The translations under genes and the position numbers were made by a program. The notes below the pieces were generated by a model, which searched no databases, was not told where the DNA came from, and was given only the letters and a program-made list of their open reading frames with translations. Shown in pieces: positions 44,601 to 58,170 of a stretch of 64,000 nucleotides of DNA. This DNA comes from Inia geoffrensis (taxonomy: Eukaryota; Chordata; Mammalia; Artiodactyla; Iniidae), in assembly GCA_036417435.1 (NCBI GenBank), contig CM070913.1, positions 5,018,180 through 5,082,179 on the forward strand, given 5' to 3'. Positions within the stretch are counted from its first letter, which is position 1; every line of letters begins with the position of its first letter.

Positions 44601-47600
44601 TCTGACTGCCAGCTCCAGCCTCTGCCTACAGTTTCAGCAACTGGATAATTCACAGGGAGTCAGCACACTTCTGCGTGTTCCTGTGTACGTGGGGGGGTGT
44701 GTGCATGTGTGCTCGGGCATGTGCACACCTCAGCTGGTGCAGGATGCTGGCAAGTGTAACTCACCCATTCTCCTGACACACCTATGTGGGGTTTCCTCGG
44801 ACGCCTGGCTGTACTGAGGAGGAACAACACGCATGTATTTGTGGGAAATCAGGAAATACAGAGGCACAACTGCCCACACAACTACAGCCAAGCACGCGGG
44901 CAATTCCACCCGGGCCGTGGAGCCATGGAAAAGCAGGCGTGTGGAGATGCCGTTGAAGTAAACTATTTTGTGACATGTTTTTATGAAATAATGATATTGA
45001 TCTGAAAGACACTCATCGAGAACCACAACCTTTTCTACCTCAAGAAAAATCCCTGAGGCTGTATAATCTTTTCAATCACTTGATATTCATGGTCTTACTC
45101 AAAGTTCTCTGAATATGTCATGTGTGTAATATCGATGCAAAATGTGGCCTGCCGTCGCTGCCAGCAATATGTTTCAATAAGGTAATTTTGCTGCTGCCTG
45201 AGAACATCAGCAGGGTGCAATCCGGAACCGAAACAGGGGATGACATCTTGTTCACGCGTCCATCTGGAGGACAAAACTATACTTTATTAAAGGAAAATGG
45301 GATTTCAGGATTGTTTTGACAAGCAGTAAGAGCGCACCCCTTGGTTCACATACAGGATGACTATGAATCTGGGGGTCTCTGCAGCCCTAGTGACGTGGGC
45401 TGCACAGCCAGCGGGACCTGGGGGGACAGTTCTGTAAGCTGGGGAAACAACACAGCAAGGGAAGAAGACACATGCACACAGACATATTTTCATTTCTGTT
45501 TTCTTTTTCTTTTTTTTTTTTTTTGTTTGTTCTTGACGTTCAGAATCGGCATCAGTAGTTGCTCTGTGGACGGTGCAGGTGGCCACCTGCTCCTTTTAAC
45601 GTCAACCAAAGACAATTCTTCCTTCCTTTATATTTTAGAGTCATCCAATTCTCCCTGCATGAGGGGAAAAAAAAGAGCACATTCTTTGACCTTCTTAAAT
45701 CAATTCAAACATTGAGATTTAAAATAAATACTGAAAATAATGTCAGATTTTAAAATAGCAGCAGTGCTCAAACACCTGCCTTCCTCTAAATCACCTGCTT
45801 TCATAGCTTTCTGCATCTTTATTACCCCTCGCAAAGCCTGCCGGGGATTTCACACCTCTGTCCATGATTTTGATGACTGTTTTCCTAGATTTCTGCATCA
45901 AAACGGTCAAAACATTCACTGTTTCAGTTACTTTGAGCAGCATGAATTCCCGAAGTGAATCAACTTGACAAATGCATCTGAAAAGGAGGCAGTCTTGGAA
46001 TCGAGCGGAAACACGAGTCCACTTTGCTGGGCCCTCACCCTCGAATTCTCCAGACCAACAGCACCTAGAAAGACAGCACACGGGGTTTTTTTTTCCCTTT
46101 AGAGAGAAAGTGCAGACGGTCCTTAGAGTAAGAGTACAAAACATTAAAGCTAAGATAAGCCAAATTAAGCATTAGAAAACATATTAACTAGAGAGGAGAA
46201 AGGATTATTAAAGAAAGCATCTTATTACAACCCTGGATTTGCCTCCAGACAAAATTGTGTTTAAATGGTCAGATTTGGTAAATACCTTATTCTCAGAAAT
46301 CATTCTGTGATTTAGTCAGTTTTGTGGGTCTGGAGAAGATGCATTGAAGAACAAATTTTCGATATTTAATCTGAAATAAATCCCCCAACCAAATTCCTTT
46401 AGTGATGTTGCATGTGAATTAAGAAGTTTGGGGAGGGTCATTTGCTGAAAATTTTCTAAAGATCATTTGTCAATACAGTAAAATCAGTTGAAACCTTCCC
46501 AGCCACTGGTGTTCTGAAACCTTGGTGCTTAAATGTACCAGGGAGTCTGCTGTTCCTAGTGTATCTTAAAGCAGGTACACATTTTCAGAAGATCAGTGGG
46601 CCAACAGCAAATAAATAGACCATTGTGTGGCCCCTAAATAGCAGAGAGCACCGTTGAAAATAGGGAATGTTTTAAACGCATGCCGTTAGCAGTCTTGGAG
46701 ACGCATCTTAGGCCTTTGATTGGTAATATAATTCCGCAGCACGCAGGGTCCTTTTTAAAGGCACAGCAGGAACAGAGGTGGAGTTGCCTCCAAGGGCCAC
46801 ACTCAGCTCCGGCCTCCTTGCGGCCGAAGGCGCACATTCCGAGCATCCATCGTGGAGGAGAAAAGGCCTCAGCGCACCTGAGCTTGACTGTGGGGCTGGG
46901 ACAGCCTGGGACCCCCTCTGGATGAGACGGAGGGCCGTGAGGCATGGTGGGTCCCTGGCTCTCTCTCCTGTTTGCTCATCCTTGTGCGGTTTACTTAGCA
47001 AACAACAGAAGCGCGTTTGTCTTCTCCTGCCTTTATTAGAGGTCCCTGCAGTCTGCAAAAGAGAAAAAAGAAAAGAAAGAAGGTTCAGAGGCGATTTATG
47101 GGCTCAGGAGAGCCGTCCAGACTGTTAGCGTCCCTCCAGCAGCCTGGCGAGTCCAGACGGGCCTGGCTTCGGCCCCGTTCTCACGGAAGAGCAAAAAGCT
47201 CTGGAGAAAGACAGATCCCGTGCTGGAGATGCAGCAATAAAGAATCTGCTTTCTGTGAACTGAACTTGATTTTATTCGTGGTGATCTCGGTAGTTTTTTG
47301 CATTTCTTTCATTACAAAATGTATTCGACATATCCAGATACAGAATATATAAAAGAATATATTCCCCATGGATTATATAGGAGAAATATTAAAAATTAAC
47401 TTTCTCGTAGCCATACAACTGCACTAACTTTTTAAATGCTTTTTCTTACACAGAGTAAGTACATATACTAAGACATGTCTGTTAGAAGGGAAACTATTTT
47501 TAAAAGAATGTTCGGACAGTGACCATTCCCTTCACCGTTTTTAGCACTGGTTTTCTTGCTCCTCGAAGATAATTTCTTATTCCTCATCATCACTTAACCT

Positions 47601-48829
47601 CCCTGGTGAACTTACCCTGGGTCCTGGTACAGTACTTTTTCTGATAGTCGGAACTTGAAGAGAAGTTTACATCAAAGTGATGTAAAGCGTTTTTCAGAAC
47701 AACACAACCGGATGGAGGAGGGGCCGGGAGGAAGGACAGACAGGTCTTTCTGAGCTGCGGTGTCTTCTTGTGCTGGAAACAGACAAATTGGTTCTGAGCT
47801 CCAGGACAGACGGCCATCCCAGCCCCGCAGCCCAGAACTCGTGAGTTTGAGCCTTGCTGTCTGGTTTGTTTGTTCAAGATGTAGACGGAAAAGTTCTGGT
47901 GGTGAGTTTGGGGCCATCTGTATATCCAATGCCTGTTCTAGTCTGGTGTGTAGGAGATGCTCAGACGATCTCATGAGTGGGAGAATAAAGGGATCCAAAA
48001 CTGCACCGATTAATAAATTCAAAGCCAGGTTGTCACACCTGCCTGTGTCCCTCTGACACCAGTAGGAGCACGAGACACCCTTTTGTTTTGAATGCATGTG
48101 ATCCTTCAATAGGACATGCGTATTTAGATCTTGGCTAGACTGTTCCTAGATTGTATCTCAACTGCACTGATTTAGAGACTTCTAAGCTAACATCTTGAGC
48201 AGAAACGCCAGGATTACTTTCGGCTTTTTCTCTCTGTACAGCTACCCAAGGAATGGGGCTGTGCTCACTGGTGATGGGAGTCCCATTTTCTGAAGGACAA
48301 TTTAATTCCTTGATTGCAAGTCAGAAATAAATCCAAACCAAAAAAAAAAAAAAAATTACAAGTAAACAGTATTTTTAAGAAATGCTTTCTATTTTGGCTT
48401 TCATTTTGAAGCTTAAAGAAACAGTGTCTAGAAAATGCATTCCCGTGTCACATTATTTTATCCTGACGCTTTCACCCATCATCAATTCTTAATCCAGAAA
48501 CTCATGTAGGGGAGTGTTCTGGCTCAGTTCACTAAGCTACCGATGAAAACTCCGGGGATGGGGTTTACTGAGACTTTGCCATTATTCCTCTGCAACTCAC
48601 TGGACAATTACTTAGCACGTGAGCATGTGAACACAGGGAAGACTCCATCCCGGGCAGTGCCCAGCGCTGAACAATCCCGCCAGGCTCTGCTGATGGAGAA
48701 AGGATGCTGCTTTACTAGGCCTGGGTGTCTTGAAGGGCTGTTTGTATCTCACAGACCCTTGATGGAAATTATAATCCCTTCCCTTCTCAGATAAATCTGT
48801 TGTAATCAAGCAGGCGGATTATATTATAT
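41641..48829. other. Mostly single-copy DNA with a GC-rich patch
   Basis: The stretch 41830-42720 is clearly richer in G+C than its flanks and carries many overlapping open frames on both strands (up to 160 codons), as expected when stop codons are rare; none has a recognisable domain. Poly-A runs lie at about 44130-44144 and 48340-48355, and a poly-T run at about 45510-45525. No gene is called. Confidence 0.5.
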
Positions 48830-48840
48830 AAAAAAGATTA

Positions 48841-49059
48841 GGGCTTCCCTGGTGGCGCAGCGGTTGAGAGCCCGCCTGTCGATGCAGGGGACACGGGTTC
48901 GTGCCCCGGTCCGGGAAGATCCCACGTGCCGTGGAGCGGCTGGGCCCGTGAGCCATGGCCGCTGAGCCTGCGCGTCCGGAGCCTGTGCTCCGCAACGGGA
49001 GGGGCCACGACAGCGAGAGGCCCGCGTACCGCAAAAAAAAAAAAAAAAAAAAAAAAAAA
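48841..49059 (+). mobile_element. CHR-2-type tRNA-derived SINE, young-looking, complete
   Basis: Full-length copy in the same orientation as 29354. The A box TGGCGCAGCGG is at 48853-48863 and an intact B box GGTTCGTGCCCC at 48896-48907, so both Pol III promoter boxes are present. Many CpGs are kept, and the poly-A tail is an uninterrupted run of about 27 As. The target-site duplication aaaaaagatta lies at 48830-48840 and 49055-49065. All of this indicates a recent insertion. Confidence 0.96.
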
Positions 49060-49065
49060 GATTAT

Positions 49066-50385
49066 ATTTTAAGCTTTTAAATTAGAAAGCTCTTACAATT
49101 TAACAAAATGTACACTAGAAATGGTTAATTTCGACTGAGAACACACATGCTTAAACTGCATTTTGAATGGATTAAATGGAGTCTGAATGGAAAGTTGTAT
49201 CTAAATCATTACTTTCCACTCCATCTGGAATTGGCAAAATATAAAGCATGTCCCAGAGGGATGAACAGCAATGGTCCTCAGTCCCTCCACATCGTCTGCT
49301 TGAGGCCCGATGTCCAAGGACATCAAAGGAGGGCGGGACCTTCATCAGGGCAGACTCTCTGAGAAGGGTGCTCTCCACCTGACTGTGCTGATTTTATATC
49401 GAGAACGACACTCTGTCACTCCCACCATGAACTCAGTTTATGCAAATTTTAACATAACTCAGCCTATAAAACAGATCTGCTAATTGATGGTGAAGCATAT
49501 CGTTTTCAAAACAGTGTTAAGTACGTGAACTCTTTGGATGTGACTTATGTATCCCTGGAATTAAATAATGCTCAATAACCAAAACTGCTCATAAACATCA
49601 ATTTTGTAAGGTAAACAATTATTTCCAATTTATTTATTTTTAAAATTTAAACTTAAATATTTGTGTGTCCTGAAGTGGGGCTTAACTGGATGACACAGCC
49701 AGGCCTGGGACAAACCAAATAATGTTTATCAGCAATATCAGGGTACCTATTGGGCCTTATTTGCTGAGAATTCCACATACATCCCTGTGAACACTGATGG
49801 GCTTTTTTTTTTTTTTTTTTAATCTCACTTTAAAAATGAGAGCCCTGTCTCAGAGAGTAGGACTGTCTGTCTCACACAAGAGCCCATGCTCTTCCCAGTA
49901 TTGTAAAGTGTCTTTTAAGTTGTTTATTTAGCCGATAGCCTCTCTGCTCATTAGAAATTGTTAGCCTATCAAGATGTTTTTTATTCAATTTGGCAGTGAT
50001 ATATAATGCTTATGTTTACTCTCCTGTTCTGAAGGTAAATTACATTTTCTTTAAACATAGTTTTGATGTGCAAATGGTCCTGATGGATACAGTTTAAAAA
50101 AATAAACTAGTAAGACCTGTGCTAGGCCTAGTATACTAATGTGCTAATCATTTACCAGCAGAGCCTGCTTGGTTGTTACATCCTGCCCAACATAAATGCA
50201 GATGTAGCAGGAAATACCACAAATCCACAGGCACTGTGAGGCCTCTCGCTGGAAGGATTCCTTTGTGAGTCTTCCTGGGCGGCACACTCGAAGAAACAGC
50301 CTTGCACCACCGGGGGTGAGGGCGGCTGTAGGGTTTTCATAGACGTCCTTGGTCAGGTTGGGGAAGTTCCCTTCCAACTGAACTA
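49066..50385. other. Single-copy DNA
   Basis: No gene is recognised. A poly-T run at about 49803-49820 is the only simple repeat. Confidence 0.5.
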
Positions 50386-52530
50386 ATATTGGATTCTGTC
50401 AAATAGTATCTCTGCTTCTCTAGCGATGACCATCTTGTTTTTCTTTTTAATTTGTTAATATGGTAAATTACATTGATTGCTCTTTGACTGTTAAACCAAA
50501 CTTGCCTTCTTGGGATAAACTCTAACTGGTCATGCTGTATTATTATCCATTTTTAGATACTGCTGGACTCAATTTTCTGCGATTTTATTTAGAATTTTTA
50601 CAATTGTATTCATGACGAATATTGGTGCATAGTTTTCCTGTCATACACGTGTCTGTTTTTCTATCTGGTAATCCTGGTTTCATAGAATGGGTACAAAACT
50701 ATTCCCTCCTCTTCAATTTTCTGGAAGAGTTTGCTAAACTTGGTATTACTTATTCCTTAAATGTTAGGCAGCATTCATCAGTGAATTCATCTGAGCCTGG
50801 AATTTTTTCTGGGGAGAAGGCTATAATCTATAATTTAATTTTTAATACATATAGAGCTATTCAGATCATCCATTCCATTTTTTTTTCTTGCATGAAGTGT
50901 GTGTCCATTTCATCTCAGCTGTCAAATGGATTGGTCTAGAGTTATTCATATGCTCCCTTTATTTGATGACTAGAAACTGCAGTGATGTCACTGCTATTAT
51001 TTATGAGTCGGGTCATTTGTGCCTTTCCCTTTTTTCCCCAGTTAATCTCTATGGAGGTTTGGCAATTTTAATGATCTTCTCAAAGAAACAGTCTGGTTCC
51101 TTTGATTTTTTTTTTTTTTTTGCTTTTCTGTTCTACTTTATTGTTTTTTCACATTGCTCTTTATTAATTCTGTTGACTTCATATTTTGTTTTCTCCTCTT
51201 TTTCTAATTTCTTAAACTAGAAGCTCAGGTTATTGGTTTGAGACATTTATTCTTTTCTCATATAAGTGTATGCGGTTTTATCAATTTTTATTTGTAATGA
51301 AACCCTGTGTTTTCATGGCTGGTTATCAATTTTTCCCAAAGATATGTCTTAGCAACATCCCTTAGAAATTTGACGTGCCGTGTTTTAATTTTCATCCAGA
51401 TCAAAATATCTTGTAATTTTTCTTTTGACTTCTTCTCTGACCTGTGGGTTATTTAGAAGTGTGCTATTTAATTTCCAAACATTTCAGCATTTTCCAGAGA
51501 TCATTATATTACTGATTTATAATTTAACTACACTGTGATCAAAGAACATGCTTTGTATGATTTAAATTCTAAAATTCTAAATTCTAAAATTATTAAGATT
51601 TGCTTGATAGGCCAGAAAATGGTCTAGGGGGTAAACGTTTGTGCATGAGAAGACTCCTACTCTGCTGTTTTGGGTGGCACGTTCCACGAATAGCCATTAA
51701 ATCTCATTGGCCGATACTGTTGTTCATTTTGTTGATGGATTGGTTTCTATTTAGTTAAGAGGGGAGTGTGGAAGCCCTCCATCACAACTGTGAAGTTACC
51801 TATTTCTTGTTGGACTTCTATCAGTTTTGCGTCAAGTATTTTGAAGCTCTATTTTTATTTCCACAAACCATTAGGATTTTGGGGTATGTCTTCTTGGAGA
51901 ATTGACCCTTTCACCGCTATGTAATATCCCTTCTTTATCACCGGTAATACTCTTGTCCAGGCACCTACTTTGTCTGATACTGATTTAGCTATTTCAGCTT
52001 TTTTTTTATTGGTGTTGTATGGTGTACAATTTCCTATCCTTTTACTTTTAACCTGTCTTTGTCTTTATATTAAAGTAGATTTCTTGTAGATAGCATATAA
52101 TTGGGTCTTGCTTTATATTCAATGTGATATACCCTATTAATTGATATATTTAGACTGTTTTACTTTAACATAATTATTGATATAGTGGGATAAAATCTAC
52201 CGTCTTGCTAGCTATTTCTATTTGGTTCGTCTGATCTTTGTTTCCTTTTTTCCCTTTATTCTGTTTTCATTTGGATTAACGAAATATTTTTATCATTCCA
52301 TTTTATCTTCACTGTGGTTTCAGCATTGATACTAGCTGTACCTCATCGTGTAATGTTTTTATTATTCGCTCTAGTGTGTTTACACTAAACATCTTTAATT
52401 AATCAGAATCTATCCCCAGTAACACGCTAGTGCCTGGCATGTGGCATGTGGATGTTACCACATCACACACTTGACTCTCCGGCCATCAATCATTTGTGCT
52501 TTTTAAAATGTATTTTACTTCTGCCTGTGG
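50386..52530 (-). mobile_element. Old L1M ORF2 (N-terminal and RT region), antisense
   Basis: On the minus strand the text follows L1 ORF2 from 3' to 5' as coordinates rise: 'gttaatatggtaaattacattgattg', 'agaatgggtacaaaactattccctcc', 'gagcctggaattttttctggg', 'tcaaagaaacagtctggttcc', then 'ttcttgtagatagcatataattgggtcttg'. It fades near 52530. The plus-strand frames at 50622-51220 lie on the opposite strand and are incidental. The copy is decayed throughout. Confidence 0.8.
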
Positions 52531-54600
52531 TACAGAGGCATACTTTTTACTGCTACTCTTTTTGCCTTAAACAGAGTTAGGTGTTTTCATGTTTCCCCTG
52601 TCCCATCTGCATGGGTGTTACCAGTCTCCCAAGAGTGACTGTGTCTCCCCGCCTTCCCCAGCGGTTTAACTCTCTGATCTCAAGGACAGATGGGCCAACA
52701 GTGTCCAGGTGGCCCCGTGTGCCTTTCGCAAGGAGAACAAGGGTTCCCTCTCCCAGAGGTGTGTCCCGAGGAGGCTGCCCCCGTCTTCTCTGGAGCCCCC
52801 GGGGAGCACGTGGAGGGGAATCTGCGGACAGATGTGGGTGCCACCAATGCTCAGCCTCAGCTGCTCCGTCAGAAATGTTCCTGGATTCTTCTAGCCCATG
52901 TCTGGCTCCATCTGTCCAGGCCTGTAGGCGAGTGTTTCCGTCCTTCCTTGCCTGGATTTCAAGTTGGTTGACTGCGTTATGGCATTAGCTCTTCCGGATT
53001 CAGAGTAACAGGTGTAAGTTTGCCCATCTTCAAGCTGTGCTCTCATGTGGGTGAGGGTGATGCTCTTTGCATTTCCTAGAGCTCCCCCTGGGAGCTCCCC
53101 CTGGGAACACCACCCTGTTTCAGACCACAGCAGAGTTTCCAAGTAAAAAGGAAAATTCTGGCACCATTGCACAGAGAAGTCCTTCTCCTTAGGGGAAAGG
53201 CCGCATTCTCTGTCTCAGAGGAGCGTGCTGGAGAAGCGCCTGCTGGCCTCCCCACGCCCCGCCCCCTCCCCACACCCGTGAGCCTGCCCTGGTGGGGCAA
53301 GGGGACGGCGTCCAGGGGGCCGTGCTCACCAGCAGACTCGCCACCAAATCCCAAGGGAAAGAGCACAGCCGCAGAATTTACTAATGTGCCCTTTCAAAGG
53401 TTCTGTCTACTTGGGCCAGCGCTACTAAGTGCCTAGAATAACAGTCCAGCGCTGGGCCCTGAAGACTCTCCCAGTGCCACCCCGTCTGTCTGTTGACACC
53501 TCCCAGGCTGTCTGATTTCCTGGGGAATTCTTAATAGGATTTTCACAGACAGGCACTTATTTTCTTTTATCCAAATCATTTGGGAGACAGCGTTGAGAAG
53601 TAGAGAGGCTGAGGGAGCAGAGGAGGGCTGAGCAATGTCTGGGGAAGAGATTCTGTTTTTGTGGGTCCAGGGGTCTCCTGACACTCATTGGATGTCCGCT
53701 AAGGACCAGGGTTTCCTAGTGAGGGCTGCATATACACGGGGTGCTGAGTCAGAAGTACCATCAGACGGACCGTTGGAACTAACTGTTCAGAACAGAGCTT
53801 TCCTGTGCTTCAGTCCCCACTGGATATTAAAAATGAGAGGCATCCATGGAATTCAGATCCCATTTACTACTTTGAACAGATAAGAAAAAAAAAGACCACC
53901 TTTACTTTGTTCCTCCTCTCTGTTGGAGGGCTTTTCCCTACACACTTGTGTTTTATTGGCAATTTATTATACCCAGTGGAAGATGCTCTGGCCTCAGCAA
54001 CACATCTTCTGATGTACAAACAAAACACATTTAATTTGACTCAGTGTATTACAAGCATTATAATCCCCCTTTTGACTTGACCATGATTGACTAATCTCAT
54101 CTGTTCAGAGGGATAAGCCTGTCTCAGCCGTGATGACAGGCTTAGAGAATGATAGAAATTAGGGCATTCTTAGAGATTATAAACTGTAACAACAGATAAG
54201 GGCTCTGAATAGAGAAGGGTCTACAGGTGGTTCCTTGTGGAAATACGACTGGGGTTGGTGAGGGGGAAGATGCAGGAGAGGAGCGTCATCACACGCGGCC
54301 CAGACACTGACCCGGGGTGGGATCTGCCCTGAGACCAGGACGGGAAGGGGATGAGGCTGGGGCAGCTCCCAGGCTCACGGCCTGCTTCGGGGAAAGGCTG
54401 TAAATAGAGATTTCCACGAGGGACCACCAGTCCAACGTAATCCCACTTGTTTAGGAAACTCTTTATCTGACAGTTTTAGGGAAAGGGACTCTGGCTCCTT
54501 CTAGTGGGGACAGGATGGGGGCTTTGTTTCAGCAGCAAACACGGTCTGAGGGAAGAAAGACGAAACGAGTGAATGCCTGGGATTGGGACATGTGGGCCTT
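52531..54600. other. Single-copy DNA with a short tandem duplication
   Basis: No gene is recognised. Overlapping frames at 52581-52988 (+) and 53076-53366 (-) have no domain. A 13-bp tandem duplication of gagctccccctgg is at 53079-53104. Confidence 0.5.
53079..53104. repeat. 13-bp perfect tandem duplication
   Basis: The unit gagctccccctgg is repeated exactly, 53079-53091 and 53092-53104. Confidence 0.9.
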
Positions 54601-56184
54601 AGGTAGAGAGGTGGAGCTAGACCGTCGGCCAAACACCGAGTGCAAGGGCGGCCAGGATGGCTTTGACGCCGCAGCTGGCCTCGAGCCGGCCTGGAGCACA
54701 GCTTTACACACATACGCTGGCGCGTTCATGGTCCGGCTTGCCTGGAAACAGGAAGCCTTCTTCAATGCTAGTTTATCTTAAGTTTAATGAAATGAACATC
54801 AAATTATGTGGAATTGCTTCCTTGGCCTCTGCTCCTTGCAAACAAACCTTCCCACCAAACTTCCTGAACTTTGCCTGCACCCTGGGGGCTCGAGACCCGC
54901 ACACACTCACATGTAAAGGGCAGGGCAGGGTCACAGGAGCGGCACGAGGGGCGGACAGGGCTTCCAAGCAGGTGGCCCTGTTCAGGGGGCTCAGGGTGGG
55001 CAGAGCCGAGCAAGCGGGTCCCCTCTCAGAGGCCTGCGGACGCTGGGACAGCACTGGGAGCCCCTGCAGCCCTGCCCTCTGCCCTCCCTGAAGGGAATCT
55101 TCTCTGCAGCCCTCCTCCCCGCCATGAATTATTCCCCTGCACCCGCGCCTCCCTCCGTGGCTTCCGGTGGAAAGGTGGTCCTTTCCTGGAGGCGTGAACT
55201 GTGACCCAGAAAGGCAACGAGGCTCCTCCAGGGTGAGCAGGAATCAGAGGACGGGGTTGATGCAAAGTCCCCCCCTAAGGAGGTACCCGCTCCAGAAGGG
55301 TAAAGGACATCGTACACCTCCAACGGCCCGGGTTCCAGGATAACATCCGTGTCCATCAGGGCGACGAATGGTCCCCACCCCCCAGACACACCTCGCTCTC
55401 GTCCTTCAGACCCAGCATCACCAGGCGCCTGGAGAACCCAGCTGGGAGCATCAGAGGCTGGGAGATGGAGGGCAGCCTCAGTTCGGGATGGAGAGGCTGA
55501 AGAGGACCAGAATTAAGACAGGAAGAAGGAAGAGCAAAGAGCAGCCCGCTGGACTGGCTGAGGAGGCGCCCTCCAGGGGTCCGGGGGAGGAGTCGTCTGA
55601 TTGACAGCAGTGGGCAGGACTGCGCGCTCAGAGTGGTGGCCTCGGGGCGGGCGTGGAGGGGCCAGCAGAGGACCGCTGACCCAGGTCCCTGGACTGTGCT
55701 GTCGGCAGCATCCCAGCCTCAGAGGGGCTTGAACAACCTTAAGCGGGAGACGCGGCATCCCAGGCAAGGTGCACGTGAGTTACAGGGGAGACGCAGTTTC
55801 TCCCGAGCTCGGTGCAGGCCTAGAGTCCAAATGCTTCGTAGACCCCTGGATCGGGTGGTCGGGCTGGGAGGGGCCCTGCAGGGTATGGGGCCAGGGCGGC
55901 CCCTTCTCACTGCGCAGGCCCAGGAAGACTAGGGGGAGACAGAGACCGGGGCTCTTTCTCCAAAAGTCACCAGTCAAGGCCTCAGCCGTTCCGAAAAGGA
56001 AAACCAGGGCAGACGTCATCACGCCCTAAACTGGGATGGTGCAGGCAGACGAGGATTTGGGGACGTCTCCCCAGGAAGGACACTGAAAGAGCATGCACTT
56101 TTTGTACTGATCCCTTGTACAAAAATGTAGTGTTTGGGGCCATTATTTTATTCCATTTCTATTTAAACTGTTAATGAATCAGTT
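54600..56184. other. GC-rich stretch without a recognised gene
   Basis: The richest G+C region of the window, with scattered CpGs and long overlapping open frames on both strands (up to 144 codons at 54657-55091). None shows a known domain, and frames on opposite strands cover the same bases, which is typical of stop-poor non-coding DNA. A CpG island or an unannotated exon cannot be excluded by eye. Confidence 0.4.
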
Positions 56185-56258
56185 AAAAGAAAAAAGGAAG
56201 AAAGGGGGCAGAGGGAGGGGGAGGGGAGGAAGGAAGGGGGAGGGGGAGGGGGGAGGGA
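56185..56258 (+). repeat. Purine tract with strong G-quadruplex potential
   Basis: 74 bases that are all purine except C at 56209. The core 56236-56257 has four G runs (5, 5, 6 and 3 Gs) with single-A loops. The other strand is the matching pyrimidine tract. Confidence 0.9.
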
Positions 56259-58170
56259 CTTGGCATCTTACTAATTAACTGGTAAAAGCAGAGATTTTCC
56301 TGAACCACGGCGCCTCTCCAGCCACTCTCCTTCTTCTGAGCAGGACGCGTCTCATGAAACGTCTCAGTCCCCTCTGCTCCCGCCGTCTGCCCTCTGCTCC
56401 CGTGCTGTCTTGGGCTGTGCCTTCCAGGCTCAGAGACACCTGTCTCCTCTCCCTGCAGCGACTCCTGCAGCTCTTGTTGCCCCAGAGGGTCCCAGCTGAC
56501 CTCCAGGGAATCCCTCCAGGTAAGTGACAGCCTGACACAGTAGAGAGCCAACCCCTTAACCCGTCAAAGAGCAGCAAAGAGCATGGATTGAACGGGATGA
56601 ACTGGCCACCAACACAAAAATTACACAGGCATTTCCCGTCATGTGTTCAAGTGCCTATAACCTTAATATTTCTCCACGTCAGCGTTATTGATCGTGCCGT
56701 ATTCCCTCTCTGCCTTTCCTGTCTAATCTCATAGGAGGAACGTTTATGAATAAGTTTATGAGAGCAAATACGAATCGAAACGATTTTTGGCATGTCATCC
56801 TGTGAACACATAAAGTGAACAAAGTTAAAGCGTTAAAAAGAAAAATTCTGACTAGGTGGTGGAATTATTTATAGGCTAATATCACATCTATATTTGTTAT
56901 TAAATATTTTAATCCAGAAGACATATTGTATTTCCCCCAATATACTTCGCTGTGACTTGTAAGATCTAACATTATTTTATGCACTGTTAATAAAGATAAC
57001 CATTATAATTAATCTGTGTCACAATAACTTCTTACTTCAAGTTACTATTTTATTTTGACTTATTGAAAGAGCTGTTTTATTCTTATTTAAACACAGATAT
57101 TTTCTTATTGCCTTAGCATCCCTACATAAAAAGGGAAGTTAAGCGACAGTGAAACAGTTAAGTAGGTGGGCTCGGACAGCAGATGGTAAGCAACGCCTAA
57201 CCACACACGCACTCAGCATCTCCTAGGTACTAAGCTTTGCTTAAATCAGGAGCATTGGAGTACACAAAAATGGAATTAATTGAATGTCGGTCCTGGAGCA
57301 GAGCAGATGAATGTTATTTGGGAAAGAGTTACGTAAATTTAGAGGCTCTTTTTGCAGGGTGTGGGGCAAATCCATCCCCGGAGATCTTTCCTCCCATCCC
57401 CTTATTGGAAGATCATCTAACACGGGAAATCAGGATATAGTTCAACCACAGAACTCTTGTAAAACAAACCAGAACCAAATTATCCAATGCCAAATATTGA
57501 CATAATTAACTTCTTAAATTTTATTTATTTTTTCCTAATGAAGTCCACAAAGGGCCTTTCTGAAATACCCTTCCAAAGCAAAGGCCACTCACTTTGCACT
57601 AGCCTGGCTTATGCTGTACGTTATTGTGTTCCCACCCGAGTAGAAATAGCCTCAAATCCCCAGTCAGATTCTATAGTCTGGATAGCTAGGACAAAACCCA
57701 AGTATAAATAACACTTTTGTTTCATTCCAGCGAAAACGTTCACGATTCCAGAAAATATTTTAAAAATAAGGAAGATACTGGGTGTTTTGCAGAGATACCA
57801 AATCAAGGTGTGCCAGTTCAGACACCGTGTCTGGCTGGAGAAGGGCTGTTCTTCACACAGCTGGTCCTGGCAGGATGCAGGAGGGTCCTGGTGAATAGAG
57901 AAGATGTTTGCTTTATATCTGGAATTTTTATTTCATCCCTTGAAGATTTTTGACGAGGACATAAAACAACTAAGAATGTCTACGGGGAATCATCACCTCT
58001 TCATGGCAGGCAAGAAATTCCAAAAATGTTTGGTCTGTTTTGCTCCATTCTCCCCAAGTAAAGGTTATATTTCCTTTTTCAGTGCCTATAATCTTTTTAG
58101 AACCTTCTCTTTATTGGGCCCATAAACATCACAGTGTAGCAGCAAATCATCACAGTCTGCAGAAGCCCCA
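56259..58170. other. Single-copy DNA, AT-rich in its middle part
   Basis: No gene or named repeat is recognised. Frames at 56183-56577 (-) begin in the purine tract complement and are low-complexity. Frames at 57237-57953 have no family features. Confidence 0.5.

Noticed and set aside
48819..49034. 71-codon minus-strand frame
   Set aside because: Antisense translation of the CHR-2 SINE at 48841.
50622..51220. Hydrophobic plus-strand frames of 105 and 110 codons
   Set aside because: They are antisense to an old L1 ORF2; T-rich antisense L1 gives Phe/Leu-rich frames that mimic membrane proteins.
54657..55091. 144-codon frame in the GC-rich stretch
   Set aside because: Covered by several equally long frames on both strands, as expected where stop codons are rare; low-complexity Ala/Gly/Arg/Pro composition.
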